Of a stretch of 37,412 bases of DNA, positions 32,049 to 37,412 are shown piece after piece. The stretch is from Ruminococcus sp. UBA3665 (GTDB lineage: Bacteria > Bacillota > Clostridia > Oscillospirales > Ruminococcaceae): assembly GCA_002373165.1 (NCBI GenBank), contig DFJS01000040.1, positions 1 through 37,412 of the forward strand, in the 5' to 3' direction. Positions within the stretch are counted from its first letter, which is position 1. Every line of letters begins with the position of its first letter. The notes below the pieces were generated by a model. That model was not told the DNA's origin. It saw only the letters and a program-made list of their open reading frames with translations, and did not search any database. Position numbers and translations under genes: made by a program.

Positions 32049-32534
32049 ATGATTACTAATAAAAAATTATATGAAATGATTGCCGAACAAATGCACTCCG
32101 GCAATGAGGAGCTGAGAGCAAATCTGAAATCTCACATTGCAGATAAAACCGCTCAGGCACAGTCACTGGCGCAGGAGTTCGCGGACAGACAGTCCGAAGA
32201 AATCAGTACACTGTCTGCCGAAATGAATCATAAACTGAATGTTCTGCAAAGTGAACTCAGTACGCAGATTCACAGCGTAACTGCGGAATATTCTGAAACA
32301 ATGATTCAGAAACTGACTCAGGAATATGATGCAAAATTAGAAAACCTGAAATCTGAACTGTTTGAAAAACTGGACGAGAATTTCTTCCAGGTAATTTCTA
32401 CAGGCAAGCTCTTATCCGACGGAATTAATAATCTGCAAAAGGATACGGCTGTTATCATGGAAACTTTGCAGCTGATTCTGACAAATATGATGCTCGACAG
32501 CGTGGAAACTATAAGGGATGCAGAAGAACGATGA
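32049..32534 (+). CDS. Coiled-coil protein with shared helical motif
   Basis: A 161-residue product; TAAGGAG is 5 bases before the ATG. It is almost all coiled coil (HIADKTAQAQSLAQEF, ELSTQIHSVTAEYSETMIQK). Residues about 130-155 (AVIMETLQLILTNMML followed by SVE) match a segment found in both SCP2-like proteins of the same operon, suggesting a common binding partner. Its stop overlaps the radical SAM start (ATGA). Confidence 0.6.
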   Translation: MITNKKLYEMIAEQMHSGNEELRANLKSHIADKTAQAQSLAQEFADRQSEEISTLSAEMNHKLNVLQSELSTQIHSVTAEYSETMIQKLTQEYDAKLENLKSELFEKLDENFFQVISTGKLLSDGINNLQKDTAVIMETLQLILTNMMLDSVETIRDAEER

Positions 32535-33889
32535 TTGTCATGCTGAAGGCGCAGAAAGCCGTGCTTTCTCTGTTCCAGAAAAAACAAATGATTCCGGAAG
32601 AAAATGCATGGAACTATCTGCAAAATTTTACAGAAGAACAATATCAGCCTGTCACTGTAGATATTCCTATGAAGCATTCTATTTATAATATCGCAAAACA
32701 TAAAGGCCATACGTATCTGCTGTATAATACACTGTTCAACAGCATGATGACTATGTCAGAACATGAATTCAGGCAGTACGAAAAAATACAGTTTTCAGAC
32801 CTGTCTCTGGTAGAAGCTTTTACAGACAACGGCTTTCTTCTTCCGGAATTTACGGACGAATATCAGCGTTATGATTATTATCAGGGCATTCTGAATAATC
32901 AGTTACAGGATTATATGCATTATACAATTGCACTGACTTCTAGATGCAATGCAAGATGTATTTACTGCTATGAAGAAGGCGTTCCGCAATTTGACATGTC
33001 TTTGGAAACTGCTGAAAAATTTACTGAAATGCTTTGCAAATCTGAAAAACAGATTGATATTACCTGGTTCGGCGGCGAGCCTTTGCTGAAAACAGATTTG
33101 ATACAGTATATCACACAAACCCTGCATAAAAATAATAAGCCGTTTGATTCCGGAATTATCACAAACGGCAGTCTTCTGACAGAACATATGATTGCCAGTC
33201 AGTTTCCGGAATGGGGGATCAGCTGGGTGCAGATTTCTCTGGACGGCATGAAAGACGAATACCTTCGCAGAAAATGTTATTACAGCAGCCGGACAGATAT
33301 ATTTGAACATGTAATCTCCAATATAGAATCTCTCGTGAAGCAGGGAATCTCTGTCAGCGTTCGTCTGAATATGGATGCTGCAAATTCAAAAGAATGCATT
33401 GAAGTCGCCGGATATTTAAAAGAAAAATTTTCAGAAACACAATATTTGATTGCCTATCCGGCATTTTTAGAAGATGCCGCCAATGCACTCAATGATGATA
33501 CTCAAAGATTTTCTTATTCCGGACAGGTTTATCAGCTGTATCCGCCCGGAAACAGCCTGCTGACAAATATTCCTAAAATTAATAACTGCTATTTCCAGCA
33601 GCAGGGTGCATTTGTAATTGATACCGACGGAAGCATTCTTTGCTGTGAAAGAGATATCGGCAGACAAAAAACAAAAATTGCCTCTCTGCAAACTATAACT
33701 GCTCTGGATACTTTGCATAAATCAAGAGCTTCTTTTCCTGCGGTCAGGGAACGCTGCCGGACATGTGCCTATTATCCCAAGTGTTCAGGGGGCTGTTTTG
33801 CGGCATACGGCAGTTCCTGCCAGTATGATGCCTGCTTTATGGAAAAATATAAAGTGGAATATCTCCTGAATAAAATGATTGATTTTTAA
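32531..33889 (+). CDS. Radical SAM/SPASM enzyme
   Basis: A 452-residue protein from ATG 32531, overlapping the coiled-coil stop. Residues 1-125 may be a peptide-recognition-like N-terminal region. TSRCNARCIYCYE holds the radical SAM cluster cysteines (139, 143, 146), and FGGEPLL (about 189-195) is the conserved S-adenosylmethionine-binding motif. The C-terminal SPASM domain has CYFQQQG, ILCCERD and CRTCAYYPKCSGGC with SSCQYDAC, giving cysteines for auxiliary iron-sulfur clusters. SPASM enzymes usually modify peptides or proteins (sactipeptide, thioether or carbon-carbon links, formylglycine). No typical RiPP precursor or exporter is nearby, so the target may be a protein of this operon (inference). 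Confidence 0.85.
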   Translation: MIVMLKAQKAVLSLFQKKQMIPEENAWNYLQNFTEEQYQPVTVDIPMKHSIYNIAKHKGHTYLLYNTLFNSMMTMSEHEFRQYEKIQFSDLSLVEAFTDNGFLLPEFTDEYQRYDYYQGILNNQLQDYMHYTIALTSRCNARCIYCYEEGVPQFDMSLETAEKFTEMLCKSEKQIDITWFGGEPLLKTDLIQYITQTLHKNNKPFDSGIITNGSLLTEHMIASQFPEWGISWVQISLDGMKDEYLRRKCYYSSRTDIFEHVISNIESLVKQGISVSVRLNMDAANSKECIEVAGYLKEKFSETQYLIAYPAFLEDAANALNDDTQRFSYSGQVYQLYPPGNSLLTNIPKINNCYFQQQGAFVIDTDGSILCCERDIGRQKTKIASLQTITALDTLHKSRASFPAVRERCRTCAYYPKCSGGCFAAYGSSCQYDACFMEKYKVEYLLNKMIDF

Positions 33890-33903
33890 GAAGGGAATAA
33901 AAT

Positions 33904-34686
33904 ATGACTTTTCATGAAATGTATCTGTCTGTCAAAGAAAAATTCGGGGCACATCCGGAAATTATGCTGAAATGCAGCACTCTGACAGTTCAGATTATAG
34001 ATAAAGCAGATCCGTTCAGCCATGCTTTTTATCTGTTGTGGAAAAATAACAAGTGCATTCTGGATCAGTATCACTGTGATGAATACGATATCTGTATTAC
34101 CGGCACACAGGAAGAAATTGAAAAAATGTTCACAGAACAGCAGTATTTAGTTCAGGAACAGCACCAGCTTGCAATAGAAGGAACTTTTCAGAATGTCATG
34201 CTGTTTCAGAAAATGCTTTCTTATATTACCAGCGAAAATACTTATCTTGTTCAGGAAGAAATTATCTCTCATATTCTTTCTGAACAGGCTGCTGCAAGAA
34301 AAGATCTGGATATTATCATGCAAACTTTGCATCTCATATTTGCCAATTCCTTGATTTCTTTGCCGGAAAGCTTTCCTGTGTCTTCCCATCAGGAAACTAA
34401 GCAGGAGACAAAACCTGTTCATGAATCAAAATCAAAACCGCAGTCACAAAAAACATATCCTTTCAACTGCGGACAAATTGTGAAACTATCTCCGTCCTGC
34501 AAAGTATATTATGACCATGACGGCAAAACAAAACACAGTATCTATGACCTGTTCGGCGGTCCGTATGCTAAAATTTATTCCATTGTAAGCGTGAACGATT
34601 CCCAGTACGAACTTTGCTGGAATTCGCCTGCCGGAAACAGAAAATGTTTCCTGGTTAACAAAAATATGGTAATTCCTGTAGATTAA
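33904..34686 (+). CDS. SCP2-like domain protein with C-terminal SH3-like domain, paralog 1
   Basis: A 260-residue product. Residues 1-115 have the order of an SCP2 (sterol carrier) fold: LTVQIIDK, HAFYLLWKNNKCIL, YDICITGTQEEIEKMF, LAIEGTFQNVMLFQKML; these domains have a tunnel that holds hydrophobic ligands. The shared motif DIIMQTLHLIFANSLISLPE is at about 138-157. A charged linker leads to a beta-rich end (NCGQIVKLSPSCKVYYD, YAKIYSIVSV) that resembles an SH3 barrel. No signal peptide is seen. The fold call is by pattern and moderate. Paralog of the next gene over the first 160 residues. Confidence 0.6.
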   Translation: MTFHEMYLSVKEKFGAHPEIMLKCSTLTVQIIDKADPFSHAFYLLWKNNKCILDQYHCDEYDICITGTQEEIEKMFTEQQYLVQEQHQLAIEGTFQNVMLFQKMLSYITSENTYLVQEEIISHILSEQAAARKDLDIIMQTLHLIFANSLISLPESFPVSSHQETKQETKPVHESKSKPQSQKTYPFNCGQIVKLSPSCKVYYDHDGKTKHSIYDLFGGPYAKIYSIVSVNDSQYELCWNSPAGNRKCFLVNKNMVIPVD

Positions 34687-34714
34687 AATATATGTTAAGA
34701 AAGAGTGATTTCTC

Positions 34715-35275
34715 ATGAATTTTGATGAGTTATATCTGTCAGTTAAAAAAGAATTCAACAAACACCCGGAAATTATGCTGGAACGCGAAAAATTAGCTGT
34801 TCAGATTACGGATGTGTTCGATCATGCATTCTATATCTTATGGGAAAATAACAGGTGTTCCGTTGAACCGTTTCATTATCATGATTATGATGTTAATATT
34901 ATCGCATCACAGCGTGATATTGAACTTTTATTTACAAAACGGCAGTATCTTTTCCTTGCACAGAAGTCAATCAATATAAAAGGCTCTTTTACTGATGTAA
35001 TGGCATTTCAGGAGCTGCTTTCTTATCTTACAAAAGATAACAGCTTTCTTGTTCATGAAGAAATTATTTCTAAAATGCTGATAAAACAGGATATGTTAAG
35101 CCAGGATATGGGAATAATTATGCGCTCTTTACAATTACTGATTACTAATTCTCTTATTGATCTGCCGGAACGCTATTCTGAAAAAGCAGAAGAGGCTGCT
35201 GAAGAAGTGAAAGATACACTAGATATCACAGAATTTCTGGGAAAAACAGCGGATGCTTGGGAAGAAGAAGCCTAA
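34715..35275 (+). CDS. SCP2-like domain protein, paralog 2
   Basis: A 186-residue product; the ribosome binding site is weak (AAAGAG). It matches the previous protein across residues 1-157: FDELYLSVKKEF, HPEIMLEREKLAVQI, HAFYILWENNRC, YDVNIIASQ, and the motif GIIMRSLQLLITNSLIDLPE. It lacks the SH3-like end and finishes instead with an acidic tail (EKAEEAAEEVKD, AWEEEA). It may bind a lipid and compete or pair with its paralog. Last gene of the operon, before the terminator at 35302. Confidence 0.6.
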   Translation: MNFDELYLSVKKEFNKHPEIMLEREKLAVQITDVFDHAFYILWENNRCSVEPFHYHDYDVNIIASQRDIELLFTKRQYLFLAQKSINIKGSFTDVMAFQELLSYLTKDNSFLVHEEIISKMLIKQDMLSQDMGIIMRSLQLLITNSLIDLPERYSEKAEEAAEEVKDTLDITEFLGKTADAWEEEA

Positions 35276-35301
35276 GCATTGTCTGAGTAAAAAATAAAAC
35301 A

Positions 35302-35343
35302 GAGCTGTTACGCCATTCGTTTTGGTGCAGCAGCTCCTTTTTG
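35302..35343 (+). terminator. Terminator of the dynamin/LpxD/radical SAM operon
   Basis: GAGCTG (35302-35307) pairs with CAGCTC (35331-35336), with inner pairing of GCC and GGT, followed by CTTTTTG. Confidence 0.65.
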
Positions 35344-35346
35344 ATG

Positions 35347-36366
35347 TTACCTTATGCCCGTTTCATATTCCGTTTCGCCTGCGCAGTCGTACCGAAGAAT
35401 ATAATCATACAGCTTTTCTGCTGTCGTGAATGCCAGTCCCACATAAGTGTCTGCACAGCCGTAATAAATGGCGATTCTTCCGGTTTGGGAATCCGTCACA
35501 GCTGCACAGGGAAAGCAGACGTTCGGAACAAATCCGCGTTCTTCATACCATGTTTCAGGGGTCAGAATATATCTCGATGCACGTTTGCGAACAACAGAGG
35601 GCTGATTCCGGTCAAGCAGAGCCGCGCCCATACTGTAGACAAAACCGTTGCAGGTACCGGTTACGCCGTGATAAATCAGCAGCCAGCCCTGATCTGTTTC
35701 AATCGGAGCAGCTCCTCCGCCGATTTTCAGGTTTTCCCACCAGTTGGAAGATCTGCTCATCACATGCCGATGATGTCCCCAGTATTCCAGATCAGGACTT
35801 TCACTCACAAAAATATCTCCGAACGGTGTGTGTCCGTTGTCACTGGGGCGGGAGAGCATGACGAATTTATTATTAATCTTTTCAGGAAAAAGAACCGCAT
35901 TCCGGTTAAACGGCAGAAATGGATTTTCAAGTCTGGTAAATGTCCTGAAATCTGTTGTCTTTGCCATGCCAATCGATGCGCCGTAAAAATCCTGACACCA
36001 GATAATATAATAAATATCTTCAATTTTTACTAATCTGGGGTCATAGGCATACCGAGGCATGAATTCTTCGCCGCGGCTGTCTGTGAACCGGATTTTATCT
36101 TTTTCAAATTGCCAGTGAATGCCGTCTGCACTTCTGCCAAGATAAATATAAGGAATCCCGTCGGTCTGTTCTCCGCGGAATACGCCGATATAGCCGTTTT
36201 CGTAAGGCAGAACAGCACTGTTGAAAATTCTGGAAACACCCTTCACGGGATTTCTCTGAATAATAGGATTTTCGGAATATCTCCAGACGGGCAGTTCAGA
36301 ATCTTCCGGACAATCCTGCCACGGGATATGGGACAACGGCTGACCGAGTATATTAATTTTACTCAT
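35347..36366 (-). CDS. GH130 beta-mannoside phosphorylase
   Basis: A cytosolic protein of 339 residues from ATG 36366, chosen because AGGAGG lies 9 bases before it. The five-bladed beta-propeller family is seen in NPVKGVSRIFNSAVLPYENG, FRGEQTDG, YAYDPRLVKIEDIYYI (catalytic Asp in YDPR), NWWENLKIGGGAAPI and LLIYHGVTGTC. GH130 enzymes split beta-mannosides with phosphate to give mannose 1-phosphate. The length matches GH130 mannooligosaccharide phosphorylases (about 340 residues, like RaMP2 of Ruminococcus albus) better than the longer mannosylglucose enzymes. It supports use of mannan-derived oligosaccharides. The gene stands alone, with a promoter at 36410-36438. Confidence 0.88.
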   Translation of the reverse strand: MSKINILGQPLSHIPWQDCPEDSELPVWRYSENPIIQRNPVKGVSRIFNSAVLPYENGYIGVFRGEQTDGIPYIYLGRSADGIHWQFEKDKIRFTDSRGEEFMPRYAYDPRLVKIEDIYYIIWCQDFYGASIGMAKTTDFRTFTRLENPFLPFNRNAVLFPEKINNKFVMLSRPSDNGHTPFGDIFVSESPDLEYWGHHRHVMSRSSNWWENLKIGGGAAPIETDQGWLLIYHGVTGTCNGFVYSMGAALLDRNQPSVVRKRASRYILTPETWYEERGFVPNVCFPCAAVTDSQTGRIAIYYGCADTYVGLAFTTAEKLYDYILRYDCAGETEYETGIR

Positions 36367-36409
36367 GATAGATAACCTCCTGGCGTAAAGCATATGATCC
36401 TTACATTAA

Positions 36410-36438
36410 ATAGTACCATATTTCACTTAAAAAGTCAA
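36410..36438 (-). promoter_or_regulatory. Sigma-A promoter of the GH130 gene
   Basis: On the minus strand, TTGACT (36433-36438), 17 bases, TACTAT (36410-36415). Confidence 0.7.
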
Positions 36439-36543
36439 TAGCTAAGACTGAAATTATGCCGGGAAACGGCCAGAGCCGAAAAAGCCCTATATTCCGTGCG
36501 GGGGAGTGGTCTGTCAGGTGCAAAAAGCGGCAGGGGAGAGGCT

Positions 36544-36573
36544 GAATAAAAAAAGAGGGCTGAAAATCCCTCT
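36544..36573 (-). terminator. Minus-strand terminator of unknown upstream unit
   Basis: AGAGGG (36554-36559) pairs with CCCTCT (36568-36573); on the minus strand the stem is followed by seven or more T. No minus-strand gene to its right is visible in the window. Confidence 0.55.
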
Positions 36574-36692
36574 GTTCCGTGGGTATTGTTTCAGCTGTTT
36601 TAATTATCATCTGAATTAATATTATAAAATTCTGATAAATTAAAAAATCTGATAAATATTGAAAATATCATATCAATCAGAAAATAAAAGCC

Positions 36693-36926
36693 ATGAAATA
36701 TTATTGACGAATTCGGCCGTCCTGATGTGTATCAGATTCTGTTTCTTGACAACTGCCGAACCGGAATAATGATGCAATAGAGCCGCCTTGTTATAAGCCG
36801 ACATATCCGGAATTTGGCTGTCTCGGCTGTACAAAATGCAAAGAAAAAGAAGCTGTGCCGGGAACTGATGCCAGCGGCTTTGATGAGTTTGAAGGAATCA
36901 TTTCAGAAGATGATCTGCCCTTCTGA
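36693..36926 (+). pseudogene. Frameshifted remnant of a small Cys-rich gene
   Basis: Gene-like protein segments appear in three overlapping frames: MKYY then a stop (36693-36707), DEFGRPDVYQILFLDN to MMQ then a stop (36706-36780), and from 36780 EPPCYKPTYPEFGCLGC, TKCKEKEAVPG and DEFEGIISEDDLPF ending at TGA 36926. The last part has a CxxCxxC-like cluster and an acidic DDLPF tail like that of single-strand DNA-binding proteins. There is no ribosome binding site. It looks like a decayed gene, perhaps from a mobile element. Confidence 0.3.
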
Positions 36927-36968
36927 AAAACAGCAGTCCAGAATTGCACAAAATTTATACTGAGCAGA

Positions 36969-37006
36969 AATCAGGAGAGTCCGGCATGTTCCGGATTCTC
37001 CTGATT
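36969..37006. repeat. Strong 16-base hairpin without a T run
   Basis: AATCAGGAGAGTCCGG (36969-36984) pairs with CCGGATTCTCCTGATT (36991-37006) apart from one G-T wobble. No T tract follows, so it is not a plain terminator. It sits in gene-free DNA between the gene remnant and the MITE-like element. Confidence 0.5.
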
Positions 37007-37089
37007 CGCTGCTGCTGCCCCGTTGGCTGCTTTCCGCTTTTTAGCACACTGCAAGTGACAGCTGTTTCTTTTCCGGCTGTCAGCCTTAA

Positions 37090-37298
37090 AACATAGGCAC
37101 AAGGTTCAGTCAAGGGCGCGGAACCAAGTGGAGCGTTTTTTGCGTCAGCAAAAAATTTTTGTGCGCCGTCTTCCCGCGAGGCGTGCGCCGCCGAGCGGGA
37201 AGACAAGACAGCAGGAGACTAAAAAAAGAACATTTTGTGTCAGACAGCAGTTAACCCGGGCGCACAAAAACCCTTGACGGGTTCTTGTTGCCTATGTT
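37090..37298. mobile_element. MITE-like element with inverted ends
   Basis: The left end AACATAGGCACAAG...GTCAAGGG is repeated in inverse at the right end (GGGTTCTTGTTGCCTATGTT preceded by CCCTTGAC), giving imperfect terminal inverted repeats of about 28 bases around 209 bases with no open frame. Inside are a TTTTTTGC/GCAAAAAA hairpin and a GC-rich perfect inverted repeat GTCTTCCCGC (37168-37177) with GCGGGAAGAC (37195-37204). No target duplication was identified with certainty. Confidence 0.4.
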
Positions 37299-37303
37299 AT
37301 ACT
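37274..37303 (+). promoter_or_regulatory. Possible outward promoter at the MITE-like right end
   Basis: TTGACG (37274-37279), 18 bases, TATACT (37298-37303). It would read rightward out of the element. No gene is visible in the last 110 bases of the window, only a CCGGAA/TTCCGG pairing at about 37313-37352. Confidence 0.4.
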
Positions 37304-37412
37304 AACAGCAGCCGGAAAGAAACACTAAATTTTTTGCCTTCGCCGCCTTCCGGTTTAGTCTTCCTGCTCCGGCGCATCAGCTGACGGATTATAATGTACC
37401 CTAGAAACTAGA

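Noticed and set aside
25640..35343. Island inserted at tRNA-Ser
   Set aside because: The AT-richer region begins just after the tRNA, but I found no second copy of the tRNA 3' end at its far side and no integrase, so tRNA-targeted insertion is not supported.
1..37412. CRISPR array
   Set aside because: No series of evenly spaced short repeats was seen. The only tandem repeat found is the coding 66-base unit at 11762-11938.

Overview
The window looks like a chromosomal segment from a low-to-medium GC Gram-positive gut anaerobe of the Ruminococcus type (family Oscillospiraceae). The evidence is a GH9 cellulase and a GH25 lysozyme that both end in type I dockerins (cellulosome parts) with Thr-rich linkers, a GH130 mannoside phosphorylase, strong Shine-Dalgarno sites, and sigma-A promoters with 17-base spacers before many genes. 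The genus assignment is inference.

Region 1 to about 5.2 kb is AT-rich accessory DNA, probably the end of an integrated mobile element that continues off the left edge. It holds a partial DUF1643 gene, two overlapping tiny peptides, a class II glutamine amidotransferase coupled to a zinc-ribbon amidoligase, a zinc-ribbon plus DUF697-like pair, a ribbon-helix-helix regulator, and a 1 kb gene-free stretch with a structured element and two copies of a 68-base direct repeat. It abuts the tmRNA gene.

Region 5.2 to 21.3 kb is mostly core. On the minus strand are ydbC-like, smpB and ssrA. On the plus strand are a DHH phosphoesterase, a transcobalamin-like surface protein with an ECF transporter S component, a glycosyltransferase overlapping a GH13 alpha-1,6-glucosidase, a LacI-type-sensor/GGDEF protein, and an operon of an Hsp90-like chaperone with two paralogous helical-repeat proteins and two small membrane proteins.

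Region 21.3 to 25.8 kb holds the GH9 cellulase and GH25 lysozyme on divergent promoters, then tRNA-Ser(CGA).

Region 25.8 to 35.3 kb is again AT-richer and holds mostly unrecognised genes. A strong promoter at 27.86 kb drives eight tightly packed genes: a zinc-ribbon dynamin-like GTPase, an LpxD-like acyltransferase, two paralogous helical proteins with different N-terminal anchors, a coiled-coil protein, a radical SAM/SPASM enzyme and two paralogous SCP2-like proteins. The coiled-coil and both SCP2-like proteins share one conserved helical motif. This is the best candidate in the window for an undescribed system; a lipid or membrane role is inferred.

Region 35.3 to 37.4 kb holds a GH130 phosphorylase on the minus strand and then about 1 kb of gene-poor DNA with hairpins, a frameshifted gene remnant and a MITE-like element of about 209 bases.
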